64,000 nucleotides of DNA from contig OY855904.1 of NCBI GenBank assembly GCA_963693305.1, forward strand, positions 11,079,496-11,143,495, given 5' to 3'. Made by a program: the position numbers and the translations under genes. Origin of the DNA: Meandrina meandrites. Its lineage: Eukaryota; Cnidaria; Anthozoa; Scleractinia; Meandrinidae. This document shows positions 51,301 through 61,532 of this stretch, in pieces. Within the stretch, counting starts at the first letter, position 1, and each line of letters begins with the position of its first letter. The notes beneath the pieces were generated by a model. The model made no database searches and had not been told where the DNA came from. It saw only the letters and a program-made list of their open reading frames with translations.

Positions 51301-54300
51301 TATCCATACCTCCCAAAGAAGGAATTTTCCTAAGGATGCCCCCACCCCCATGGAAATTCCAATTAAGCTTCATACATTTCCTTAAAGGTTTTGATTTTTG
51401 AGAACCCCCCACCCCCAGGAATTTCCAATCCCTTCTGCGGGGGGAGTATGGACATTTTCTGGAACCACACAATATGAACAAAATGTCCATATTGTTCATA
51501 TTTTCTATAGGAACCTAGAAAAATGGTCAAGCTCACCACGAGTCTCTCATAGCTCAGTGGTTAGAGCGCCCAACCGATTCGATTCCTGTTGGGGACTCAG
51601 AATTTTCTCTTTGTCCCACGCTCATCTTTATCATTAACTTCATTCTGGTTGTTAACATTTTGTATCATTAATTATACAGTACCTCATGCCCCATGTATTT
51701 AGCTGCATAGACTGCTGAGTTCGAGGAACTTTCACCAAGTCTTTCACCAACTTCAAAGTCCTTTAATTTAAGCTGAGCAAGGGAAGGTTGATCAACATTC
51801 TCTTGATGCTGCAGATTCAGATGCAAGGTGAAGAAAGATTTTTAGTACTGGTGTTACGTAATTTATAACATGCTTATACACTTGAGATTTCCTGTAAAAC
51901 CCAAAAAGAGAAGGCCAAAGTTTTTTATGATTATTTTCTCATGCTATATATGTTGTGGTTTAAATTTATCTTTGGTTTAAAATTTTTCAAACCAGTTTGA
52001 TTTTTGATTTCCATTGTCTCATATTCATTATCATAATCTAAAACAAAGGGAAATAAAAATCAAACTGGTTTGAAAAATTTTAAACCAAAGATAAATTTAA
52101 ACCACAACATACACCTTATTCATAAATGGCGGAACACGCGGAAGAGTTTGGGTCGAGTACATGAAAGCGAGGCGAAAGGGGCTTCTGATTCAAATGAAAA
52201 CAAAGCAGAGTATGGAAATGCAAGAAGAATCTCTTGTAATTCTTGAAATATCTCGTCATTTAGGCAGTGGTTCTTGCCTGTTGATGACTACTATTGAAAT
52301 TCCTGCTTTTACAACCGCAGATATGGTCGTATGGTTTCGAAGTCAACCCAAAAAGATGGGAAAATGTCATCGGAAAACCGCATCGATTTTCTCAGTCTCT
52401 TATCTGCTTTCTCGTGTGCAGTTTTAATTCACGCTACTTTAGTTTCTTTTTAATAGAAGAACCTGGAAGCCGAGTATAGAAGCAGGAATAAGAAAGGATT
52501 ATAGCGTTTTAAACAAATTGACACGTCTCTTGATACGGTAAGTAAAGAACGGCAATTATATGACACGAGTTTTCCTGAGTATTTCGCCTCTAAAAGCATA
52601 AATGTTATTCACAACGACTGATCATTCAGTAGAGACTTAACTTGTTATAAATCTTTCAATTATAGAAGAGGTAAAGCCTGGGAAAGCAGAAATAAGGTAG
52701 AAAGAGCGGCCTTTAAAGTAAATAAACTTTAAGATTCTCTGAAATATCATCACTATATATTATTCAAAAAAGCTCAAAGTATCATACGCGAGTCACTTCT
52801 AAACTGTAGCAGAACATAATGTGCCACTACACAAAACAGGCTAATATAAATTTCTGTTAAGTCTATACATAAATTTAATGCTACAAGCAACGGTTTCAAA
52901 TGTATTGTGCCATTTTATATTCACCAGTCGGATCAGTAAATAGAGAAAAAATCAGAGAAAAGATTTGGGATCAAGGAAGTGCTATAAACTTTTATTACTA
53001 AATCGCGTTCTTTACTTACCGTTTCAAGGGACGTGTCAATTTTTTTAAAAGCTCTACATTCCTTTCTAAATCCTGTTTCTATACTCAGCTTCCAGGGACT
53101 TCAATTGAACAGAAACTAGAGTAGCGGGGATTAAAACTGTACACGAGTATAAAGCAGTAAAGAGACTGAGATAATCGATGCGGTTTTTCGACGATATTTT
53201 CCGACTTTTTGGTGTTGACTTCGAAACCATATGGCCATATCTTCGGTTGTAAAACCAGGGATTTCAACAGCAGTCATCAACAGGCAAGAATCACTGCCTA
53301 ACTGACAAGATATTTCAAGAGATACTACTCGCATTTCCATACTCTGCTTTGTTTTCATTTGAATCGAAGCCCCTTTCGCCTCGCTTTCATGTACTCGACC
53401 CAAACTCTTCCGCGCGCTCCGCCATTTATGAATAAGGTGTATATACATGTAAACATACACTATCTGTACCTGTGCAAACATGTTTGTGGTACAAAGAGCT
53501 TCTTGAATCCACTGATGCAGTTCTTTGAACTGTTCTTTCTCCTGTACATCGTTTGGAGGTTTTACATTACTACCTATAATTTAAACAAATTATCCAAAGA
53601 ATTAATTTCCAACAAGATCAAAAGTGCCTGGGTAGAGCAGGATCATGAAAAAAAACATACATGTACTGTATGCTTGGTTGAACATTGGAAGTTATTGTTA
53701 TTAATTATTGATAGTCAAGCAATATTTAACAAAACAGGATGTGATTTTTACCCTGAAGTGAATCATCTGGTTGGTTTCCATAGCAACTGATGGGACTAGT
53801 ATAGGTGTACTGGGGTAATAAATGTAATTGACCCTTCTTATGAATCTGATGCTAGTAAATCCTAGGTTAACCTGAGTACAGCTTTTTGTCCAGTTGCTTC
53901 CACAATTGCTAGTACTGATTTTTTTTTACATGTACAGTTGGATCAATAAGTTGAGTGTTGTACCTAGAATGAGTTTGAACATCTGGGCCTGGGTTGTTCA
54001 AAGGGTGGAAAATGCTATCCACTGTAGATAAGAGTTCATCCATTTCCTTGTTAAATGACGATTTATTCGAGCATAACAAATCCGAATGATGAACGACTAC
54101 AAACAACTACACGTGAGGTTTGACCGGGCTAGTCCCAGTCTCTACTTGACATGACATGACGCGACCGGGCTAGTCCCAGTCCATATAAAGGTTGACCACA
54201 TATTTCTCTACACTGGATAAGTGTTGGCAAAACAAACTACGCTATCCGCTAGATAGTGAGTTATCCAGTGGATAGCATTATCCACCCTTTAAACCACTGG

Positions 54301-55772
54301 GCCCTGGCCTCTAGTGCTGGATGCAGTATGTAATACCAGGGGGTTAAGTGATCAGTATGGGGATACCAGATATTCAGTCTATAACCAAGAGGTCATAGGC
54401 ATACGGGCAATTTTTTGCCAAGGGGGTCAGTGAACCATTTGCCCAAAAAAATTTCCCAAATTGCCCAAAATTTTATGAAACAGACGAAAAGGAAACAAGG
54501 GTCATACAATGCACTACCATGTACATATGAAGTGAAAATATTCTCACCTATGAATCTATCATATCACCTAAGAAAACACTTTACAAGAAATAGCTGTCTC
54601 TGGCATTTCAAAGGCGACAAAAAATATTAATGATAAGATCCATGTCATTATTGACTACAGAGTTGGCAGATGCCTTTTAAATGTTGAAGTGCAATATTAC
54701 TGGCATGTTGTTGCTCCATGGTGCTGTGGAGTAAAATTTTCAATCTGCACAATGCACTGAATGATCTTTTTGCGGAACACGATGTAGCAGGTATCACTGG
54801 AAGGATATGTACCGCATTAGGAAACTCTGGAAACATATTAAAAAGATCATTATCGTGCATTGTCTCCAGCATTTCTGAAACAATCATGTAGCCTAATCCG
54901 CATACGCAACAAAAACTCTTGTACATTTTCTGCTCGGCTTCCAGAAACTTGCCATCGATATTGTAAAATTTAGCAGTTCTTGCAAGTAACTTACACGTAC
55001 AGGATAAATGGTTCAGTGTCTCTTAGGAGAAATGAGATACATCTTGAATAATGAGAAAAACGAGAAATGTCTTGCGAGAAATGAGATGAGAGGTAATACA
55101 GTAACTTACATCAGTACTCTTGAGTGGTACTGACAGTGGGCTTGCAGATAGATTTAAAATGTTTGAGCAAATTTGTATTACTTACTAGCATATGCAAACC
55201 CAAGGAAGCCAAAAACAGGAGCTTTGGGCCCACAACCTCTCAGCAGGCGAGCTGTTGCTATACCTGTGAATAAAATGAAGATGAGCTAGATTTTAGGTAA
55301 AGGTACATGTTAAGGTAAAGTCTGCATACAAAAATAGTGGCTAGAGCCTAGAGCTTATCCCGCTTTCTGTAGCGTGAAGCAACCAGGAGTATTTCTACTC
55401 CCCTTGGATGAAAGCTACATGTAGTTCATCGCAGAGTTACCCCCCAGCAGATTTTATAGGGTTTGGGTTAAATAGATTTCAACAATCAAGGTCCAAAATT
55501 AAAGACGTTTGCAGGATGTACACTTTCAAATAATAATGAGCCTATAAAGCAGTTATAAAAGGAAATTTAAGGAAACTTACGCCTTAACGAGGCTGCCTGA
55601 GAAACTGATCCTACCCCGGTAGTGAAACCCCTCCAAACACCTCTTGCCAGGACACCACCAGCATTCTGTGAAGCTCGGGAGGCAAGCACTAACTGTCTGG
55701 TTGAAGCACTGTGGCTCTCTCTTAACTCACCACCGCTGCGAAGGCCTGATTTTGCTGCAACCTTTCCTGATC
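45347..55772 (-). CDS. PINK1: PINK1 (PTEN-induced kinase 1), mitochondrial Ser/Thr kinase; first exon not found
   Basis: Twelve minus-strand exons join in unbroken phase: 55772-55581, 55263-55186, 53573-53470, 51808-51683, 50601-50542, 50391-50331, 49890-49719, 49598-49301, 49044-48990, 48557-48446, 45737-45549 and 45425-45347, giving 507 codons plus TGA. Human PINK1 has 581 residues, so a short N-terminal exon is missing. PINK1 accumulates on damaged mitochondria and phosphorylates ubiquitin and Parkin. Counting from the first placed codon: a basic, Ser/Ala-rich presequence-like part (1-64), a transmembrane-like segment with [15 protein letters not shown] (about 65-90), the helical [15 protein letters not shown] stretch, a glycine loop ([14 protein letters not shown]), the ATP lysine in YAVKM (K170), HRDLK (D307), [10 protein letters not shown] (D330), DRGGN..LMAPE, and [13 protein letters not shown]. 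The C-terminal extension ends in WLIGRS-type sequence, as in animals. Insert 1 of the N-lobe is almost absent. The 55772 border rests on a weak acceptor. Introns are filled with transposons. Confidence 0.9.
46144..48135. mobile_element. 2 kb terminal-inverted-repeat element in a PINK1 intron
   Basis: AGCGGAGCTCCC at 46144-46155 is the exact reverse complement of 48124-48135. A GC palindrome (GCGGGCGCCGAAGGCGCCCG) sits just inside the left end, followed by a CGTACGTC-type tandem run. The whole element is related, in opposite orientation, to 1-860 plus 3240-3350. ORFs inside (for example 47692-47952, minus) are Lys-rich and not recognised. It lies in the intron between PINK1 exons 48446-48557 and 45549-45737. 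Confidence 0.6.
51284..51470. mobile_element. Palindromic MITE in a PINK1 intron
   Basis: GTGTGGTTCCAGAAAATATC (51284-51303) is mirrored by the end GACATTTTCTGGAACCACAC at 51451-51470. The inner arms are C-rich and G-rich (CCCCCACCCCCATGG, GGGGGGAG). No ORF. Confidence 0.65.
51539..51605 (+). repeat. Truncated tRNA-derived SINE or tRNA relic
   Basis: TCATAGCTCAGTGGTTAGAG is a good Pol III A box in a tRNA-like context, and CGATTCCTGTTGGGGACTC resembles the T arm. The anticodon arm between them is missing, so it cannot be a functional tRNA. Confidence 0.5.
51951..52110. mobile_element. Hairpin MITE, same family as 63048-63188
   Basis: GTTGTGGTTTAAATTTATC at the left is mirrored at the right (GATAAATTTAAACCACAAC). 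The inner words TTTTTCAAACCAGTTTGATT and AATCAAACTGGTTTGAAAAA pair. The element at 63048-63188 in PRPF4 intron 2 has the same order of words. Confidence 0.7.
52105..53442. mobile_element. Foldback element with about 450-bp inverted arms
   Basis: The arm at about 52112-52560 is mirrored at about 53010-53442. Shared words include TTCATAAATGGCGGA, CAAATGAAAACAAAGCAGAG, ATGGTTTCGAAGTCAA and CGTTTCAAGGGACGTGTCAA-like ends. Both arms keep a related open frame of about 85 codons despite a 9-bp indel. The central loop (52560-53010) is AT-rich. The right arm ends about 27 bp past the 5' splice site of PINK1 exon 53470-53573. Confidence 0.65.
53990..54300. mobile_element. MITE with GGATAGCRTTATCCAC-type ends, interrupted
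   Basis: TTCAAAGGGTGGAAAATGCTATCCACTG near 53998 is mirrored by a GGATAGCATTATCCACCCTT end near 54275-54292. Internal ATCCAGTGGAT palindromes fit the common coral MITE of this type. About 150 bp of other sequence, with a duplicated ACCGGGCTAGTCCCAGTC word (about 54122 and 54164), interrupts it. Confidence 0.5.
54648..54990 (-). pseudogene. hAT transposase C-terminal fragment
   Basis: The minus-strand peptide shows the hAT dimerisation region: [20 protein letters not shown], then [19 protein letters not shown], then a [12 protein letters not shown] end. It is preceded by a stretch with [15 protein letters not shown]. This is only the last part of a transposase that is normally over 500 residues, with no catalytic domain nearby, so it is a relic. 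It lies in a PINK1 intron on the same strand as PINK1 and ends at a stop at 54648. Confidence 0.7.
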
Positions 55773-57498
55773 CTTTAAATTATAAACCAGCAGATCAAAT
55801 CAACAACTTTAAAATTTGCAAAACAGACCAATCGACACCCAAAACAAAACCCAAGGTAAGTTTTACCTTTGTCAGGAAACTGCTTAAGAGTGATAATCTG
55901 TAAGATTCAAACTTTGGTGGGCCACGGTACCTCACCGATTTCGCTGAAATTTGGCATGCAGTTTTGTTTTAGGGTCCTAACTACCAAATGGATATTAAAA
56001 AGTTTCAATTTCTTCTACTTTTGGAATTACCGAGAAGGCCGATTTGGAGTGACCTTGGCGGCCCGCCAATATGGCGGAACGAAGGTGTTCTTGTTACTTC
56101 AACACCGAGGCTGCTATCACAGTTTCTCAATAATTCTTGCTACAGATGTAAAGAGCTATCTTTCTTCTGTGCATTTATCAAAATATATCCCGGAAATGTT
56201 AAGTTTGAAAAATTAACGGCCAACAAGTTCGAAGGCATATTTACGTCGCTTCGACAAGTCGCAAATTTACTTCAAAATGAAAGGCTGATATCTCCACTGT
56301 TATCTCGATTACGAAGTAGCCACTCACTCTGAACAAAGCTTGTTCATTGATGAACTGATTTCATTATTAAAAAAATGGGGGAAATATAACACTCTTGATT
56401 AAAAAAATTATTGAACCAGTAGTAGTCAGTAGTAGTTTCGCCAGTTTGGACCAGCTTGTCGAACAAATATTTGTCGAAAAAATACAGAGGTTTTTCTGTT
56501 GCATGCTTATATAAAGCAATGTTTATGTAGTTCTTCTTATCTTGAACAAATACCTGGTTTTAGACTCAAACATATCGATTTCTATGCGTTTCGAAATTTT
56601 AATACCGGAGTAAGAATTTGTTGTTGAGACTACGCTGTTGATACATCCATTGCAATTCTCACTCGCGTGCACAAGGATTGTTGTCGCTCAATAATCACAC
56701 TTTCTATTCCATCCAAATTAGTCCATTCCGATTGCTGTGAAAAATCACTTGGCACTATAAGCATGTCAGAATACCGTTTCAAAGTGCCATGAAAATAATC
56801 ATCAGGCATTTTGAATTTTCATGCCACGCCGAACGCTGTTTACTCGAATATGCAAATTACTGACAGTGTCAACTATAGCTGCTTTATCCAATTGCCAGAA
56901 TTGTTTCAGACTAAATATTTATCTTACGCTATCGGCGAACTGAAATGACCTACCTTTTTGCAGAAAAAAAGATGTGTCTGCAGGCAGAATGCGCCCTCAA
57001 AACGAAAATTGTCGAAGAGACTAATAGGATCGAATAAACCTACCACAAGTGAAATGAACATCGTTTTCGCTTTCGCATGCGTTTCTTAATTAAGTTTATT
57101 TATTTCGGTTCCTGACAATTTGCCGATTCTAAAATTTGCAGTAACCAATTTCTAAACTACAAAATAGTTTAAAGACATTTCTTCAAAGAACTAGCGGTTT
57201 ACTAACGAGCGCTGGCGCAGACGTTGTAAGATGGTAAATCTAGCTCTCTCCTGTACATTTACAAAGGCAGGGTATAAAGCGTCGTGGGAGCAGAAAGGAA
57301 GCGGGGGGGGGGGGGGGGGGGGTTAGTGGTACTTCCTTATCATCTTCTTACTTCCAACAGGAGATGGGCACCAGCTTCCACTCAGTATTTTGATTGTAGG
57401 AAAAGAGTTTATCTGTGAAAGGCATCAACGGGAGTTTGTCTTTTTCCGCGAACTTATAATGATTTTGCGTGTTCAAAAAAAAAAAAAAACACCGTGGT

Positions 57499-58922
57499 TT
57501 AGTCATTGCACGAGCATTGCGATACCAGTTTGGTCACGGCATCAATGAAAGAAACCTTTCGCTTTCGTCCCTTTTGAGTAAGCACTTCCAGTTCAAACGA
57601 GTGACAAATTTCCGTTAAACTGCTGACTGTCAATCTGGTTAGCTTTTGCTCAGTGAGGAGGTTACAAAGATTGTAGCCATCGTACATGATCGGGTGATGG
57701 GGCTGTATTTCCTCCAGGACCTCATTTCGCAAAGCTGTCAGCGCTTCTTCGTGTTCAGCTGCTTCATAGTCTCTGTCCGATATTAATTCTTCTGAATGTT
57801 TGGATCTTGCCCGGCGTGAAAAGAAACTTTTAATCTGCGTCGAAGACGGTATCTCGGTATCTCGAGCAACTCTCACTTGTTTTGCCACTGTTACAGGATC
57901 CAGTTTTCCTCCAGTGGTTTCGCCAATCACAAACTTTTCTTCCCAACCTTCTTTCTCTTTCTTGTTTCTTGTATCTCCCTCACTCATTTTGGAAAACTCA
58001 TCGTCGCCACTCTCGCTATCTTCGTTGGCAACATCGGATGCTCTAGGAGGCTGTCTCCTGGTCTTTCTGGGCTTAACAGGCCGAAAATCGCCGTGTGAAA
58101 ATACGGCGTTGGTTGCGGTGCTACTCAGAGCTTCAGAACCTAAAGGAAATAGCGATAGTGAAAATGTATATACCTTATTCGATTAAACCATCAAATACGG
58201 AATATTCCGGTCGCTCTATTATCCCTGTTTTGAGTTTTTTCGCCTCTATGGCCGGAAGGTGATTCATTCTTTCTAATCTGGTATAACGGTCACGCGCAAT
58301 GACATCAATGTCATTAATCAGTTTTTATTAATTTTGATCTGCTCGGAATCAGCCAAAATATTTCAATTTAACAAAAGCGACCAAAGAAAAAATAACCACT
58401 TGATACTTTGAATGGATCAAAATTTTGCTGGTTAGAGTCTGGTTGTCAAATTCTGTTCAGGATGCTGAGATTTTGTACTCCAATTTGTTATTACCGCTAA
58501 AAGCGTACACCTCAAAAATCATCCCTCTCTTCCCACCCTCTTCGTGTGCCGACGGTTTATTCAGTTGTAAGTACAAATAGTACCTTTAAAATTTGACCAT
58601 GACAGAAGCTTTCCTTCGCCGACGCCATAAGCTCTGCACACTCTTACTCCTTCGTTGAATTCAAAGTTATTGAGTTTGCTGATTCCTGGCAACTTTACCG
58701 TCAACTTGCCGAAAAACGTGTCTTCTACAACCGTTACTCGTGCCCCAGGAACTCCACCGTGTGACGTAAGGGCCTCTTCAAATTGTTTGGTTGTATATTG
58801 ACGTCATTGCCTTCGTTGACAAAGGTGCGTACGTGGTTTTTCATTGTTGCAGCAAATCGGTCACATGGAGAAACTCCGCATTTTGTAAGGAAATTGTTTA
58901 GCTCTTGTCTGCCCTGGCCCAA
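57499..58922 (-). pseudogene. Unrecognised gene of the long-arm element, one frameshift
   Basis: Two exons on the minus strand: 58922-58584 and 58139-57499, joined in phase through good splice sites. The downstream exon is open for 212 codons to TGA/TAG-type termination at 57499. It has an acidic linker (NEDSESGDDEFSK), a stretch VAKQVRVARD, the word STQIKSFFSRRARSK, and a C-terminal part (TRLTVSSLTEICHSFELEVL, then GRKRKVSFIDAVTKLV) that resembles a SAP-like helix-turn-helix DNA-binding fold. The upstream exon needs a one-base change near 58796 to stay open, with coherent coding on both sides (FLTKCGVSP before, FEEALTSHGGVPGARV after). I have no family name for it; the FFSR-type word seems to recur in cnidarian predicted proteins, which is recollection only. 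The location between inverted arms suggests a transposon gene. Confidence 0.5.
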
Positions 58923-59630
58923 AGTAACTGAGATTCGCTCTTTATGGAAGCATCAATAACGTTGAAACCTTTTAGATGAGGCTTTATGTCTCTGGTGCAT
59001 TGTGAAAGCGATATACACTCGCTTGATGCCAGCGTTTAAACAGTAAGTCATGATCATGACTGCAAGGGCTCCTGAAGGATGGATCCGTTGAGTCGCTTAA
59101 GGCATATCGAGATATCGGCTACAATGATCTGGAACACGAGAAGAGAAGAAGAGATCGAAACGTTGACCTGTTTGGAAATAAAAGAAACTATTATTCAAGC
59201 GCGCTTTAAGTGAACTACCCAACGGCACGAGATTGTTTAAACACCGGGCATAGCCAGGATTTTTCCAGGGGGAAGGCACAATTTTCTAAATTTTCTCTTC
59301 CCCCCCCCCCCCCCCTCACTTCCTTACCCTCAAGTCTCGAATCTTCCTTTTTTCACTTGCTTCTTTCACGTGCTTCGTTTCTTGACGTGCGTTCTTTCTT
59401 GATTTGAAATAGCAGCGGATCTATGGTTACAAACACACAGCTATAAATCTTAAGCTTCTGTCTTTCTTTCTTCCCAGCAAAGTAGGCTCAGAACGATATA
59501 ATTTAAAGTTTTTGTCAGTCCTTGCCACATGTTTATGAACATGCAGCACGGATAGTGTGATACATGTACATATATTCTAGTTGATTTCCATTTTTTAAAA
59601 AATTTCTATTTTCTACTTTTTCAGGTAGCG

Positions 59631-59880
59631 GAGGCGCGGTGGCCAAATGGTTAGTGCGCTGGACTCCGGATCGGGCGGTCCGGGTTCGAGCCCTGGCCGG
59701 GGCACTGCGTTGTGTTCTTGGGCAAGATACTTTACTCTCATAGTGCCTCTCACCACCCAGGTGTATAAATGGGTACCGGCGAATTTACTGCTGGGGGTAA
59801 CCCTGCGATGGACTAGCATCCCATCCAGGGGGGAGTAGCAATACTCCTAGTCGCTTCATGCTATCGAAAGAAGTAAGATA
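59631..59880 (+). repeat. tRNA-derived SINE, full-length looking
   Basis: The tRNA-like head has A box TGGCCAAATGGTTAGTGCG and B box GGTTCGAGCC. The body contains TTCTTGGGCAAGATACTTTA, CACCCAGGTGTATAAATGGG, and a tail CAATACTCCTAGTCGCTTCA. This head-body-tail order is typical of SINEs widespread in corals and other invertebrates. It is inside the long-arm element. Confidence 0.8.
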
Positions 59881-61532
59881 GAAACACTCACCTTCGATCA
59901 TAACACCGTTTAGAAATTTACTCCTCGCCACGGACAATCGACTCTCCGGCTGAAGTGAATAAACCTAATTAGCGAATGCCGGCGAACGAGAAAGGTTGTT
60001 CATTTCAAATCAGTTTGTCAATCAACCTCCGTTTCTCTTCGACGCTCATCGTTCATAACGAAAATTTTACCAGGGGATTCACCTGTTCACATCTTTTTCA
60101 CGTCAAGAGGTAAGCGATTTTGGTATTCCATTAAGAGGGTGGAGAACTTAAGAGCCTAAATCAGTTAAAAAGGGACTTGAATAGTTTTCTGGGCTTAATT
60201 TGCATTTGTATTAGGACTGCGTGAAAAGAGAGGTCTGAATTGTCTCTGGTCAGTATTCCTGCGATAGTTTGTAGCTACATGCAAGGGATAAAAAGTCCAC
60301 TTTCATAGCTTTAAATTAAAACTACCCTTTTATTTATTATTTGACGCACAGAGTGTCCTATTAATCGGGTAATTTGGGAAATAGATCCGATACACCTCTT
60401 CAATTTGACGGCGGCCAAGAGTTCTCGACTGGTGTTTACAATTCAAATACAAAATGACCTTTATTAAAATCTAGATAAAAATGGCTTAATAATGATGTAA
60501 AAAGCAGGCAATTTGTATTATTTAAGCCATAAACACATGGAAAAGTTTAATTCAGGCGGCAGAATTAAGGCTTTACTTCTGATAAAAAGATTTGTTTGAC
60601 GAGCCAGTTCGCCGAAATGGCTAAACTACTACTGGTTCAATATTTTTTTAATCTAGAGTGTTATATTTCCCCCATTTTTTTAATAATGAAATCAGTTCAT
60701 CAATGAACAAGCTTTGTTCAGAGTGAGTGGCTACTTCGTAATCGAGATAACAGTGGAGATATCAGCCTTTCATTTTGAAGAAAATTTGCGACTTGTCGAA
60801 GCGACGTAAATATGCCTTCGAACTTGTTGGCCGTTAATTTTTCAAACTTAACATTTCCGGGATATATTTTGATAAATGCACAGAAGAAAGATAGCTCTTT
60901 ACATCTGTAACAAGAATTATTGAGAAACTGTGATAGCAGCCTCGGTGTTGAAGTAACAAGAACACCTTCGTTCCGCCATATTGGCGGGCCGCCAAGGTCA
61001 CTCCAAATCGGCCTTCTCGGTAATTCCAAAAGTAGAAGAAATTGAAACTTTTTAATATCCATTTGGTAGTTAGGACCCTAAAACAAAATTGCATGCCAAA
61101 TTTCAGCGAAATCGGTGAGGTACCGTGGCCGCGATTTGTTAATATAGCTCGAAAAATACAGAGTATGACTCTTAAAAAGCGACCGGAACAAAGAACGGCC
61201 AAATCGGATAACCGACATTTGCTTTTAGAGTCCTTAAGACCTTTACATCTTCTAATATACCGGGACAACTACATTTCGATCTCCAAGAAACACTAACGCA
61301 AAAATAGTCATTAGTCAGCACAAGTTCTCACAATAACACGAGGCTTGGCTACAAAGGTGCTTGGCGTGGCTGCCAAGCACTTGCCAAGCTCGGGACATTA
61401 TATTAGATCTTACACCAAGTACTCACGTAGCTGGGGACATTATATGGGGTCTTACATCGTGTACTACTCTTGTGACCCCTCGTGCACTGGAAATTTGAAG
61501 TAAACTATGAAAATTTTTTTATGAAAATCACA

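Larger units (their letters stand above)
55918..61134. mobile_element. 5.2 kb element with about 540-bp near-identical inverted arms
   Basis: The left arm at 55918-56470 is mirrored at 60590-61134. Both start GGCCACGGTACCTCACCGAT and run almost base for base to about 56415/60645, then more loosely. The arms encode the same 114-codon ORF with very few differences (one Leu/Phe change seen). Diverged similarity may continue some 40 bp outward (words TTAAGAGT and CTGTA). Between the arms lie a broken minus-strand gene (57499-58922), a poly-G run and a SINE. Long inverted arms around a gene suggest a DNA transposon or foldback element. A target-site duplication was not found. Confidence 0.65.

Noticed and set aside
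55988..56332. 114-codon ORF in the left arm, with an almost identical ORF at 60718-61062 (minus)
   Set aside because: The identity is explained by the inverted arms; other frames of the arms are equally open, and the peptide matches nothing I know.
59631..59705. Possible functional tRNA gene
   Set aside because: The tRNA-like head is followed by a SINE body and tail; the anticodon stem pairs poorly. It is a SINE promoter.
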